A DNA stretch of 64,000 bases from Alcaligenes ammonioxydans (GTDB taxonomy: Bacteria > Pseudomonadota > Gammaproteobacteria > Burkholderiales > Burkholderiaceae_B): assembly GCF_019343455.1 (NCBI RefSeq), contig NZ_CP049362.1:1736001-1800000 (forward strand), in the 5' to 3' direction. The position numbers and the translations under genes are program-made. Under the pieces are notes generated by a model that did no database searches, was not told the DNA's origin, and was given only the letters and a program-made list of their open reading frames with translations. This document shows, piece by piece, positions 49,794 through 58,760 of the stretch. Within the stretch, counting starts at the first letter, position 1; every line of letters begins with the position of its first letter.

Positions 49794-49973
49794 TTAGCCT
49801 TTCCCGCTCTTGTTCTTGGTGGGGTCTGCAAGGACGTACTTTTGCCCTGATTTTGGGGTGGGCGGTAATGGCTCCCCCTTGACGACAGTTCTTTCTTCTC
49901 CTGTCTTCCCGCCTCTTGGTCCGCGAATCTCGTATTGCCCAGACTTAGTGGCTATTTCTCCCGGCTTCTTCAT
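49794..49973 (-). CDS. YjzC-like small protein
   Basis: 59 aa. MKKPGEIATKSGQYEIRGPR, then GEPLPPTPKSGQKYVLAD: the pattern of K(P)GE...G-Y...GPRGG...(E/K)PLPPT-K-GQK is that of YjzC-family proteins, first named in Bacillus. The function is unknown. TCCTTCC-complement gives GGAAGGA-like RBS just upstream. Confidence 0.65.
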   Translation of the reverse strand: MKKPGEIATKSGQYEIRGPRGGKTGEERTVVKGEPLPPTPKSGQKYVLADPTKNKSGKG

Positions 49974-50134
49974 GGAAGGATCTCCTTTGGTAATGGAAAG
50001 CCCAACTTATCACTACATTTTGTTTCTATCTAATTTGGTCGAATATATATGCCGCCTAACAAGATCTCTCTTTGATTTAATTGTGGGCTCAGTAGATAAT
50101 TCTAATTTACAAGTTATACCGACAGAGGCCATTT

Positions 50135-50326
50135 ATGAAGCAACGAAAGGCAGTTCAAATTTGCCCACACTCTGATGGGATTGCTGCATTGGCGGATGAT
50201 GGGACCATATGGTGGTTAAACGGGAGTCAGGGTTGGGTTCAAATGCCAGCCTTGCCTGATATTGAGATTCCAGAAACCAATAGATTTAAACCAAGCCGTC
50301 CTCCTGGGATGGCAGTAACAGATTGA
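50135..50326 (+). CDS. small hypothetical protein
   Basis: 63 aa; MKQRKAVQICPHSDGIAALA, DDGTIWWLNGSQGWVQMPALP looks like a single beta-propeller-like or WW-like strand set. The preceding 100 bases are AT-rich and may hold its promoter. A terminator follows 5 bases after its stop. Confidence 0.5.
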   Translation: MKQRKAVQICPHSDGIAALADDGTIWWLNGSQGWVQMPALPDIEIPETNRFKPSRPPGMAVTD

Positions 50327-50331
50327 CATTG

Positions 50332-50352
50332 ACCGCCTCCGGGCGGTTTTTA
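50332..50352 (+). terminator. intrinsic terminator
   Basis: ACCGCC (50332-50337) and GGCGGT (50342-50347) with a TCCG loop and five T after the stem. Confidence 0.75.
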
Positions 50353-50357
50353 TATGG

Positions 50358-50990
50358 ATGAAAGAAATGCCCCTGCCAGCGAGACCATGCCCGCCTGCTG
50401 AGTTGGTTGGTGAGGACGCACAGCTATTTCTTACGCTTCGTCCCGCGCCAGAGATCGGCGAATGGGTGCAGCGAAACATTCTGGCAGACGATGGCCCCAT
50501 CCATAATCCCGACCACTTCCACCTAATTGACGCTGATCTGTGCTTTCTGTGGGCATCAACAGCTTTCACAAAGCAAGGCCGCTCGGTTCTGGGGCAGTGT
50601 GAGCAAGTGATGTTCCGCACAGGCGGGTGGCAGAAAGCCCGCCAAGAGCAACAGATGCGCGAATGGTTCGGCTACGTCCCGCAGTTCATCATCACCCTGG
50701 CAGCCGATTACTGCTCTCAGTGCAGCGACGTCGAGTTCTGCGCCCTGGTCGAGCATGAGTTGATGCACATTGGCCAGCAGATGGATGAGTTCGGCTCACC
50801 CAAGTTTGATAAAGAAGGATTCCCCAAGCTCCGCATGGTCGGTCACGACGTGGAAGAGTTCATTGGGGTCGTCCAGCGCTACGGCGCATCTCAAGATGTG
50901 CAGCGGCTGATTGATGTAGCCAAGGCAGGCCCATCGGTGGCAAGAGCCAATATCGCACACGCATGCGGTGCCTGTTTGAGGGTGGCTTGA
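50358..50990 (+). CDS. putative zincin-type metallopeptidase
   Basis: 210 aa. The helix ALVEHELMHIGQQMDEFG contains HExxH (HELMH, about residue 134), and a downstream glutamate lies in HDVEEFIG, as in zinc peptidases. Phage proteins of this kind sit near terminase genes; whether it acts on host or phage protein is unknown. It starts just behind a terminator, so it may have its own promoter. Confidence 0.65.
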   Translation: MKEMPLPARPCPPAELVGEDAQLFLTLRPAPEIGEWVQRNILADDGPIHNPDHFHLIDADLCFLWASTAFTKQGRSVLGQCEQVMFRTGGWQKARQEQQMREWFGYVPQFIITLAADYCSQCSDVEFCALVEHELMHIGQQMDEFGSPKFDKEGFPKLRMVGHDVEEFIGVVQRYGASQDVQRLIDVAKAGPSVARANIAHACGACLRVA

Positions 50991-50996
50991 ATTTTC

Positions 50997-51398
50997 TCAC
51001 TTTGGATAGAGAAGTTTGCTGACATCAAACACATAGGAGGCAAAAAAAGCGGAAAGGTAAATCGCACTCTCAGTTACGTCGTTCTGTTTTAACACGGTAG
51101 CGACAGCTACCGCGAGAGCCATTCCGGTGATTATTCTGTAACCCAAGTACAGGATCGACTGTAGAGTCAGTGGGGCAAGCGAGAGGCCTTTGATTTCGAG
51201 TTTTTGATGATCAAGAAGCAAGTTGATCATCCCCATCACGGTGCCTAATAGGGAGGCACAAATTACAAGAAGAAGGCTTATCCCAGTTGCATGCTCGCAA
51301 AAAATATAAATTGCACCCAAAAGTATAAGCGCTGCAAAAACGATGAAGAGAAATACAGATGGCCATATCTTCGGCTGGTTTTTAGGTTCATTGCACAT
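50997..51398 (-). CDS. membrane protein on the opposite strand
   Basis: 133 aa with about four hydrophobic segments (12-33, 39-61, 79-100 and 112-130). AT-rich and opposed to the late genes, between the metallopeptidase and terminase genes. This fits an accessory gene expressed in the lysogen. No family recognised. Confidence 0.55.
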   Translation of the reverse strand: MCNEPKNQPKIWPSVFLFIVFAALILLGAIYIFCEHATGISLLLVICASLLGTVMGMINLLLDHQKLEIKGLSLAPLTLQSILYLGYRIITGMALAVAVATVLKQNDVTESAIYLSAFFASYVFDVSKLLYPK

Positions 51399-51470
51399 GG
51401 TTTGGTTACCTTGAGTTTAACTGTCTGATTTTACTAAACAACCCTACTTGCACCATACGGATTCCACATT

Positions 51471-51944
51471 ATGGCAAAGCTTAATGAGGCGGTGCAGCGC
51501 TTCATTGTGCAAGCGCTTGCTTGCTACGACACGCCCTCACAGGTGGCGGAAGCTGTCAAAGAAGAGTTTGGTATCGAAATAACGCGCCAACAGGCGGCCA
51601 GCTACGACCCGACGAAAACTATGGGAAAGACGCTGGCAAAGAAATGGCGGGACCTTTTCGATGAGACCCGCACTCGATTCCGACGGGAAGTGGCAGAGAT
51701 CCCAATTGCTGACCAGGCCTTCCGCCTACGTCAGCTTCACCGTATGGCGAACGAGGCGATGCGCCGTAAGAATATTGTCCTGGCTGCTTCCTTGATGGAG
51801 CAGGCTGCCAAGGAGATGGGCGGCATGTTCACCAACAAGCGGGAGCTGAGCGGGCCAGGCGGAAAGCCCATGGAACATAGAACGGTGGTGGTCGATGAAA
51901 AATCAGTCGCTGCCGCCGTCTCAGCACTTGAAGATGAGTACTGA
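51471..51944 (+). CDS. terS: terminase small subunit (DUF2280 type)
   Basis: 157 aa. DUF2280 signature at the start: NEAVQRFIVQALACYDTPSQ, VKEEFGIEITRQQAASYDP. The N-terminal HTH-like domain should recognise the pac or cos site and recruit the large subunit. It overlaps terL by 11 bases. Confidence 0.85.
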   Translation: MAKLNEAVQRFIVQALACYDTPSQVAEAVKEEFGIEITRQQAASYDPTKTMGKTLAKKWRDLFDETRTRFRREVAEIPIADQAFRLRQLHRMANEAMRRKNIVLAASLMEQAAKEMGGMFTNKRELSGPGGKPMEHRTVVVDEKSVAAAVSALEDEY

Positions 51945-53421
51945 TGTTGAGCCTGATGTTCTGCGCCAAGTAGCAAAGGTCCGTTGTCAGGACGAGGGAC
52001 TTTTCTTTGCCCGGTACTTCTTCAAGCAGCGCACCGGTGGAAAGATGATCGTGGCCCCGCACCACAAGGTGATCCAGCAAACGCTAGATCGTGTGGTGTC
52101 TGGTGAGATTACCCGCTTGATCATTAATGTCCCACCTGGATATACAAAGACCGAGCTGGCGACGATTAACATGATCGGGCGCGGCCTGGCGCTGAATAAT
52201 CGCGCCCGTTTCATGCACCTGTCTTACTCGCACAATCTGGCGCTACTGAACTCAAGTACAGCGCGGGGCATTGTTAAGTCGCAGGCTTATCAAGGCATGT
52301 GGCCCATGGTGCTGCGCGACGATGCCGACAGTAAGGCCATGTGGTGGACTGAGCATGGCGGTGGCGTATATGCGTCGTCTGCTGCCGGTCAGGTCACTGG
52401 CTTTCGGGCCGGGCATATGGAGCCAGGCTGGCAGGGAGCGTTGATCATTGACGATCCGGTCAAGCCTGATGATGCATACAGCGATACCGTGCGCGGCGGC
52501 ATTAACGACCGATTCAACGAAACGATCAAATCCCGGCTGGCGATTGAAACCACGCCGATGATCGTGATCATGCAGCGGATTCACTACCAGGACCTGAGCG
52601 GCTATTTGCTGCGTGGCGGGTCTGGGGAGAAATGGCATCACCTGAATCTACCGGTGATCATTGACAACAGCCTACCGTACCCGGAAGAGAATACACACGG
52701 CATCCCGATTGACCACGGCCTGCCTGATGGCTGGCTCTGGCCTTTCAAGCACAACGAATCGCACCGGACCGCGCTGTTTTCTCACCGGCGAACCGCAGAG
52801 GCGCAGTACATGCAGCGTCCGCGCCGGTTTAACGCCGAGGGGGCGCTGTGGACTGAGGCCCTGATTGCAGCGGCCCACGCGCTACAGATTCGACATGAGC
52901 TGATACGCACCGTGGTGGCTGTTGACCCGGCCACGACTGCGAGCGACGAAAGCGACGAGACCGGCATTGTGGCGGCCAGCTCTTACGGATCGGGCGACAA
53001 CCGCCAGTACTCGGTAGATGGCGACTACAGCGGCAAGTACAGCCCGAACGGCTGGGCGCAGAAGGCCATCGGTGCATACGAGCAGCACAATGCTGACGCC
53101 ATTGTTATCGAGACAAACCAGGGCGGCGACATGGCAGAGTCCACGCTGAGGAATGCTGGGTTCAAGGGCCGCATCGTGCGAGTCCATGCCAGTAAAGGCA
53201 AGTTCGCCCGAGCTGAGCCTATCTCTGCACTCTACGAGCAGGGCCGGGTCGCACACAAAGGCGCTCTGTACCTGCTTGAAAACCAACTTATGGAATATGT
53301 GCCAGCAACGGCCAAGAAATCGCCCGACCGGCTTGACGCCATGGTCTGGGCGCTGACTGAGCTGGGCGGCACGCAGGCCATGGGTTTGATGATTCCAAAG
53401 CGCCTACTTCAAGGCAGATAA
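51934..53421 (+). CDS. terL: terminase large subunit
   Basis: 495 aa from the ATG at 51934. The ATPase domain has VPPGYTKTE (residues 66-74) in the Walker A position and ALIIDDP (169-175) as Walker B. The nuclease domain begins at VVAVDPATTASDES and includes the acidic site near PDRLDAMVWALTEL. It packages DNA through the portal and cuts the concatemer. Confidence 0.93.
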   Translation: MSTDVEPDVLRQVAKVRCQDEGLFFARYFFKQRTGGKMIVAPHHKVIQQTLDRVVSGEITRLIINVPPGYTKTELATINMIGRGLALNNRARFMHLSYSHNLALLNSSTARGIVKSQAYQGMWPMVLRDDADSKAMWWTEHGGGVYASSAAGQVTGFRAGHMEPGWQGALIIDDPVKPDDAYSDTVRGGINDRFNETIKSRLAIETTPMIVIMQRIHYQDLSGYLLRGGSGEKWHHLNLPVIIDNSLPYPEENTHGIPIDHGLPDGWLWPFKHNESHRTALFSHRRTAEAQYMQRPRRFNAEGALWTEALIAAAHALQIRHELIRTVVAVDPATTASDESDETGIVAASSYGSGDNRQYSVDGDYSGKYSPNGWAQKAIGAYEQHNADAIVIETNQGGDMAESTLRNAGFKGRIVRVHASKGKFARAEPISALYEQGRVAHKGALYLLENQLMEYVPATAKKSPDRLDAMVWALTELGGTQAMGLMIPKRLLQGR

Positions 53422-53646
53422 ATGGCAATTTTCAATGTTTCAGCGCGAGACGGCAGCGTTTCGCTGGTTATCCGTGCGCGCTGCATGTCCTGTGCGCGGC
53501 AATTGGCGGCTGATCGGTCGCCTGTGCATGAAAAGAGGTTGTGGCGTGATCCTGATCTGTCCAGTGTTGATCTGGTCAGCCATCCGGAGCGCCTGGGCTA
53601 TTTCAGCGAAGGCATGAACGGGATACTTAAGCGGATTACGACATGA
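53422..53646 (+). CDS. small phage protein between terL and portal
   Basis: 74 aa; begins right after the terL stop and overlaps the portal start (ATGA). Two cysteines in RARCMSCARQLAAD hint at a metal-binding knuckle. Not recognised. Confidence 0.6.
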   Translation: MAIFNVSARDGSVSLVIRARCMSCARQLAADRSPVHEKRLWRDPDLSSVDLVSHPERLGYFSEGMNGILKRITT

Positions 53647-55013
53647 CGGCAAGCAATCTACAACTGGCGGTGAACCATGCCATGCATGTTGCCGCGTTGG
53701 CGCGTGCCCGCATGAATCTGCTCAATCCCTTGGATATGGGGCTGGATGATAAGCGGGCTGCAGCCTGGTGTGAGTACGGCTTTAAGCAAAACCTGGACTT
53801 TCACGACTTTTATAAGCTGTATCGCCGCAACGGGCTGGCCAGTGGTGCAGTAGAGAAGCTGTCCGGGACTTGTTGGAAAACGAACCCTTGGGTAATTGAG
53901 GGTGACGAAGAGGATGAGTCGCGCAAAGAGACGGACTGGGAAAAGAAAACAAAGCGAGTTCTGACGGCCCGGTTGTGGCGTCGGTTTCGTGAGGCTGATG
54001 CCCGGCGCTTGGTGGGCCGGTACTCGGGTCTTGTTTTGCGAGTCAAGGACAGCGGCAAATGGCATGAACCAGTCAAGGGCGGCTCCAAGGCCCTTGTCGA
54101 TGTGGTGCCGGTGTGGGCCGCAACGCTACGAGTATCAGAGTGGGATACCGATCTGTCGTCAGAGGATTACGGCAAGCCCAAATTCTGGAGCTATGTAGAA
54201 CAGAGCACAAACGGACAGCCTGGGCGGAACATCAAGATTCACCCTGACCGCGTGTTCATCTTGGGCGATTACGCAGGTGACGCCATCGGTTTTCTTGAGC
54301 CTGTCTATAACAACTTCGTTTCACTGGAAAAGGTGGAGGGCGGTTCGGGTGAGTCGTTCTTAAAGAATGCAGCCCGCCAGCTCAACGTCAATTTCGACAA
54401 AGAGATCGACTTTAATAATCTCGCCTCAATGTACGGCGTTTCGGTTAATGAGCTGCAGGAGCGATTCAATGAGGTCGCAAAAGAGGTGAACCGGGGCAAC
54501 GATGTGCTGCTGCCGACGCAGGGAGCGACGGTAACCCCGTTGGTCTCAGCGGTCCCAGACCCAGGGCCAACCTACAACATCAACCTGCAGACCATTTCAG
54601 CCGGCCTGGATATTCCAAGCCGCGTACTGGTCGGCAATCAACAGGGCGAACGCGCCAGCACCGAAGACCTGAAGTTTTTCTATGCGCGCTGCCAGTCACG
54701 CCGCATGGATCTGTCTTTTGAGATCGAGGATCTGGTTGACCACTTGGTGCGCATTGGCGTGCTTGATGCCACGGGCGAAAAGACAGTGATGTGGGATGAC
54801 CTCACAGAGCAGACCTTTGCCGAGCGGCTGGATAACGCCGCCAAAATGAGCACGATCAACCAGACCGCTTTGGCGACGGGCGAGGAAGTGTTCAGCAACG
54901 ACGAGATACGGGTTGCTGGTGGCTTTGACCCTAAAGACAGCGAGCCGTTAGAGGAAGGCGACGATAAGGACGAGGATGGCGACGAAACCAAAACCCCCGA
55001 TCCTACCCCGTGA
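53643..55013 (+). CDS. portal protein (DUF1073 type)
   Basis: 456 aa. DUF1073 features: the N-terminal YRRNGLASGAVEKLSGTCWK, then HPDRVFILGDYAGD and SAGLDIPSRVLVGNQQGERA, followed by STEDLKFFYARCQSRRMDL. The acidic C-terminal tail (EEGDDKDEDGDE) is usual. It forms the dodecameric DNA channel at one capsid vertex. Confidence 0.88.
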   Translation: MTASNLQLAVNHAMHVAALARARMNLLNPLDMGLDDKRAAAWCEYGFKQNLDFHDFYKLYRRNGLASGAVEKLSGTCWKTNPWVIEGDEEDESRKETDWEKKTKRVLTARLWRRFREADARRLVGRYSGLVLRVKDSGKWHEPVKGGSKALVDVVPVWAATLRVSEWDTDLSSEDYGKPKFWSYVEQSTNGQPGRNIKIHPDRVFILGDYAGDAIGFLEPVYNNFVSLEKVEGGSGESFLKNAARQLNVNFDKEIDFNNLASMYGVSVNELQERFNEVAKEVNRGNDVLLPTQGATVTPLVSAVPDPGPTYNINLQTISAGLDIPSRVLVGNQQGERASTEDLKFFYARCQSRRMDLSFEIEDLVDHLVRIGVLDATGEKTVMWDDLTEQTFAERLDNAAKMSTINQTALATGEEVFSNDEIRVAGGFDPKDSEPLEEGDDKDEDGDETKTPDPTP

Positions 55014-55905
55014 CCTGCGTGACCCTGCTGGCGTAGATGCGCTGGAGCGGCGTGCAATGCGCGACTTGAATGTGCGCATCAAGAAGGTAGCGAAGGCTTA
55101 CTGTGCTGCGCTAGACGAGATACCAGTAGAGCCAGTGGTTAACCGGCGCTACCAGTTCCGACTCGACACGTATTTGCTGCGCACCTTGCTGGCCAGGCTG
55201 GATGCCATCGTTGCTGAGATCCTACTGGAAGGGGGCGATGAGAATATCTGGCTCTTTGACCGGTACGTGGAAGTAGCCGCTACACGTGGCACGGCCCAGG
55301 TGTTCGCCAACCTGTCTCAGCAGTCCGCAGCGTACAGGGGCGGGCGCATCTCATTGCAAGAGATTCTACGCAGTGAGCCGCATCGCCGCCGTATGGCATT
55401 GCTTAGTGCTCGGGTAGCCGAAGAAATGAAGGGCGTTGTCGGCGACGTGAAGTCAAACATGACTCGGGTGCTGACTGAGGGGATAGGGCGCGGCCTGAAT
55501 CCCCGAGAGGTAGCGAAGAACCTGACCGCCCAGGCCGGTATCGAGACACGGCGGGCGCATCGGGTTGCACGCACTGAAATCACCACAGCGCTCAGGCGTG
55601 CCAAGTGGGACGAGGCCAGCGATGCCGAGCAGGACTACGGCCTGCAAACCAAAGAGCTCCACTTGTCAGCACTGAGCCCCACAACGCGGGCCACCCATGC
55701 GGCCCGGCACGGAAAGCTATTCACGCGGGACCAGGTGCAGGACTGGTGGAGTCAAGACGGAAACTCAGTCAACTGCAAGTGCACGACAGTGAGCGTGATG
55801 GTCGATGACGATGGGAAACCTGTTGTGCCTTCGATCATTCAACGTGCGCAACAAGCAAAAACCAATATGGAGAAACGAGGCTATGCCTGGTCAGACACAG
55901 AATAG
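54976..55905 (+). CDS. head morphogenesis / minor head protein (Mu gpF-like)
   Basis: 309 aa. The Phage_Mu_F domain occupies about 140-275: GLNPREVAKNLTAQAGIETR, RVARTEITTALRRAKWDEAS, and the closing CKCTTVSVM. Minor head protein attached to the portal. Overlaps the portal gene by 38 bases and the protease gene by 23. Confidence 0.88.
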   Translation: MATKPKPPILPRDLRDPAGVDALERRAMRDLNVRIKKVAKAYCAALDEIPVEPVVNRRYQFRLDTYLLRTLLARLDAIVAEILLEGGDENIWLFDRYVEVAATRGTAQVFANLSQQSAAYRGGRISLQEILRSEPHRRRMALLSARVAEEMKGVVGDVKSNMTRVLTEGIGRGLNPREVAKNLTAQAGIETRRAHRVARTEITTALRRAKWDEASDAEQDYGLQTKELHLSALSPTTRATHAARHGKLFTRDQVQDWWSQDGNSVNCKCTTVSVMVDDDGKPVVPSIIQRAQQAKTNMEKRGYAWSDTE

Positions 55906-57196
55906 CGGGCCGATGCAGGTCAATGTGACCACGCAGGTCAACAGCCGGCAGATTCGTAAGATCACTCACAACGGACGAGAGCATTGGGTTCTGCCCAGCT
56001 ACACGCTGCCTGCCAACGTGGTCATGAACGGCGGCTTGTACCCGGCCAGCGAGATCGATGCCCACTATCAGGGGCTGGAAGGAACGCTAGCACCGCTGGG
56101 CCATCCGCAAGTGGATGGTCAGTTCGTGTCGGCATTCAGTCCCGAGGGCATCAATGTCGGCCATGTGGGCGCGTTCAACCGCAACGTAAAGAAATCCGGC
56201 AACCGCGTCTACCTTGAAAAGTGGGTGGATGTAGAGGTTGCACAGCGCACCGAGGAAGGCCGAGCCTTGCTTGAGCGCGTGGAAGCCCTTGAGCGTGGCG
56301 ATGATGTGCCGCCGATCCACACCAGCGTGGCAGTGTTTCTGGATCGCCTGGAGGCGAACGAAGAACAGAAAGCGGCCGGCGCGGAGTGGGTTGCCAAGAT
56401 CAAGAGCATGGACCATGACGCCATCTTGATGGATGAGGTGGGGGCGGCCACGCCGGAGCAGGGCGTTGGTCTCATGGTCAATGCGGATCAAGCCAAGCCC
56501 TTGCAGGCCAATTCTGGCGCGTTGGTGGGCGAATCCTTCCGGGAGCGCGAGCAACGCCTGGACCGAGCTGCCAAAGAGCGATTTGCTCAAGGCACTGACG
56601 AATATGCCTGGGTTGCCGACTTCACGGACAGCCAAGCCATCATCGTTCGCAATGGCGGCGCCGCTGAGGTTTACGGATACAAGACCGAGGCCGGGAAGAT
56701 CGTCTTTGACGACACCGGCGCGGCTGTCGTGCGCCAAGAGTCTTGGGTGGCAGTAGTCGCCAATAGCATCAAGAAAGGCGCGCAGAAGATTTTTACCCCG
56801 CAGGCCCGGCCTGCAGTCAACAACAAGGAGGGCGAAATGCCTCTGACTCCCGAAGAAAAGGCCGAGCTGACCAGCGATATCAGTAAAGCCGTAACTGCCA
56901 ATATTGGCCAAGCCGTGGCCGACGCCATCAAGCCGGTTTCCGATGCCGTGACGGCACTGCAGGCCAACCACAAGGAACTGGCCGATCAGCTGACCGCCAA
57001 TGCCAAGGCCGAAGAAGCCGAGAAGCGCAAAGCCGTGGCGGCCGCGCATGGCGATATTGTCGCCAACGCCTTGTCGGGCGAAGCCCTGGACGCCATGCAC
57101 AAGTCCCTGGGCACTGCTGCGCCGCTGGGCGCCGGCCACATCCAGGCCAATAGCAACGCGCTGACTGCTGATGTCACCGCACTGCCGCAGGAGTAA
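55883..57196 (+). CDS. prohead protease with C-terminal scaffold domain
   Basis: 437 aa from the ATG at 55883. The N-terminal half (about 1-215) has the DUF2213-like protease pattern: LPANVVMNGGLYPASEI, LAPLGHPQVDG, PPIHTSVAVFLDR and MDHDAILMDEVGAATPEQG. The C-terminal 119 residues are helical and charged, like a scaffold, and can be made separately from an internal start. No free-standing scaffold gene exists, which supports this reading. Confidence 0.75.
   Translation: MPGQTQNSGPMQVNVTTQVNSRQIRKITHNGREHWVLPSYTLPANVVMNGGLYPASEIDAHYQGLEGTLAPLGHPQVDGQFVSAFSPEGINVGHVGAFNRNVKKSGNRVYLEKWVDVEVAQRTEEGRALLERVEALERGDDVPPIHTSVAVFLDRLEANEEQKAAGAEWVAKIKSMDHDAILMDEVGAATPEQGVGLMVNADQAKPLQANSGALVGESFREREQRLDRAAKERFAQGTDEYAWVADFTDSQAIIVRNGGAAEVYGYKTEAGKIVFDDTGAAVVRQESWVAVVANSIKKGAQKIFTPQARPAVNNKEGEMPLTPEEKAELTSDISKAVTANIGQAVADAIKPVSDAVTALQANHKELADQLTANAKAEEAEKRKAVAAAHGDIVANALSGEALDAMHKSLGTAAPLGAGHIQANSNALTADVTALPQE
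56837..57196 (+). CDS. nested in-frame scaffold protein
   Basis: In frame with the protease, ATG at 56837 is preceded by AAGGAGG at an ideal 6-8 bases, giving a 119-aa product (MPLTPEEKAELTSDISKAVT). It is an extended helical protein rich in Ala, Glu and Lys. This is the lambda C/Nu3 arrangement, where scaffold is translated from inside the protease gene. Confidence 0.65.
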   Translation: MPLTPEEKAELTSDISKAVTANIGQAVADAIKPVSDAVTALQANHKELADQLTANAKAEEAEKRKAVAAAHGDIVANALSGEALDAMHKSLGTAAPLGAGHIQANSNALTADVTALPQE

Positions 57197-57199
57197 GCC

Positions 57200-57643
57200 A
57201 TGAGCCGCTATCGCCGCATCAATATCGACGGCAAGTCCGTCACCGAAACCCGTGTGGCTGCCGCTGCGCTGCTGCCTGGCACGTTCGCTGTGATCGATGC
57301 CAATGACAAGTTTGCCCAGGCTGTCGCAGCCGTGGGTCGGGTCTACGTCATCAACAGCGCCTATCACCAAGGTCTGGGCATTCGTGACGTTGTGCCTGCA
57401 GGCGATTCTGCCGTGGGTGACTACGTTGAAGAAGGCCGCGAGCTGGCCGTGCTGTGTCCGGCTGGTACCTACAAGAAGGACTCGCCCATCAAGGTCGGCG
57501 CCAATGGTCAGGGTGCCATCGCCACCAGCGACACCGACACCGTGATCGGCTACAGCCAGGATGAAGCGGTGATCACCTCCGGCCAGACCGACTTTATCCG
57601 CGTACGCATGCGTGTGGGCACTGTGGCTGCGCCAGCACCCTAA
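57200..57643 (+). CDS. small head protein, possible capsid decoration protein
   Basis: 147 aa; starts 3 bases after the protease stop and ends 15 bases before the capsid gene. Beta-rich: TRVAAAALLPGTFAVID, DYVEEGRELAVLCPAG. Decoration or cement proteins are normally encoded here. Assignment by position and style, not by a specific motif. Confidence 0.65.
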   Translation: MSRYRRINIDGKSVTETRVAAAALLPGTFAVIDANDKFAQAVAAVGRVYVINSAYHQGLGIRDVVPAGDSAVGDYVEEGRELAVLCPAGTYKKDSPIKVGANGQGAIATSDTDTVIGYSQDEAVITSGQTDFIRVRMRVGTVAAPAP

Positions 57644-57658
57644 ACAGGAGAACAAGAC

Positions 57659-58750
57659 ATGTTTCTGACTCAAGCCGCGATTGCGGCCAATCCCCGGCTG
57701 CTGGGCCATTTCCAGGCACTGCAGGCCAACCGCAATATCTGGAACAACCAAGACGCTGCGCTGATCCAGGCCAACCGCGCCGTCATGACGCCTGAAATGC
57801 TGCAGGCCAACGCGCTGGCGGGCCTGGGCCGCGAATTTTGGCAGGAGGTGGACCGCCAGATCGTCACCTTCCGTGACCAAGAAACCGGCATGGAAATCGT
57901 CAATGACCTGCTGGCCGTGCAAACGGTGCTGGACATTGGCAAGACCGTGAAGTCGTACAACATCGCTGGCGATATCGCTGATGATGTGTCGATCAGCATC
58001 GACGGCCAGGCTCCGTACTCGTTTGATCACACCGAATACGATAACGACGGCGACCCGGTGCCAATCTTCACTGCGGGTTACGGGGTGAACTGGCGCCATG
58101 ATGCTGGCCTGCGTACCGCTGGGATTGACCTGGTGCTGGACTCCCAGGCCGCTAAGTTACGCAAGTTCTATAAGAGTATCGTCAGCTATGTGCTGAGCGG
58201 CTCCGAGCGAATCCGCGTGGATGGCAAGCCCGGTCAGGGCCTGAAGAACCACCGCAACACGGTGAAGCTGAATCTGGGCAGCGGGGCGGGCGGCGCGAGC
58301 ATTGATCTGAGCACAGCCACTCAGCAGCAGATCATAGACTTTTTCACCAAGGGGGCTTTTGGTCAGGCGGCCCGTGCCAACAAGGTTGATGTTTATGACG
58401 TGCTGTGGGTGTCGCCCGAGATTTGGGCGAATCTGTCGCAGCCGTACCTGATTCAACTTGGTACTGGTGGCGGCACCGTTGCTGGCTCCGTTCTGGATGC
58501 GGTCAAGAGCTTCATTCCTGCCCGCTCGATTCGCCAGACGTTTGCATTGTCCGGCAACGAGTTCATCGCCTACCAGCGCCGCCAAGACGTTGTTTCCCCT
58601 CTGGTCGGCATGGCCGTCGGCACCGTGCCGCTGTTGCGCCTGCGCCCGCAGGACAACCACAACTTCCAGATCATGTCGGCCATGGGCTTGCAGATCAAGC
58701 GCGACGGCGACGGTAAGTCCGGCGTGCTGTACGGCGCTGACCTGGACTAA
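57659..58750 (+). CDS. major capsid protein
   Basis: 363 aa. HK97-fold-type composition: an N-terminal helical segment, REFWQEVDRQIVTFRDQETG, then a P-domain-like helix and a C-terminal strand block NHNFQIMSAMGLQIKRDGDG. AAACAGGAG precedes the ATG. Its position after protease and decoration genes makes the assignment firm, and it resembles the DUF6260 capsid family. Confidence 0.85.
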   Translation: MFLTQAAIAANPRLLGHFQALQANRNIWNNQDAALIQANRAVMTPEMLQANALAGLGREFWQEVDRQIVTFRDQETGMEIVNDLLAVQTVLDIGKTVKSYNIAGDIADDVSISIDGQAPYSFDHTEYDNDGDPVPIFTAGYGVNWRHDAGLRTAGIDLVLDSQAAKLRKFYKSIVSYVLSGSERIRVDGKPGQGLKNHRNTVKLNLGSGAGGASIDLSTATQQQIIDFFTKGAFGQAARANKVDVYDVLWVSPEIWANLSQPYLIQLGTGGGTVAGSVLDAVKSFIPARSIRQTFALSGNEFIAYQRRQDVVSPLVGMAVGTVPLLRLRPQDNHNFQIMSAMGLQIKRDGDGKSGVLYGADLD

Positions 58751-58760
58751 GGAGATGGGG

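Noticed and set aside
56087..58099. 670-codon open frame on the minus strand across protease and capsid genes
   Set aside because: It is the antisense of well-supported phage structural genes. Its composition is rich in His, Gly and Arg without any family pattern, and it exists only because codon bias keeps stops out of that frame.
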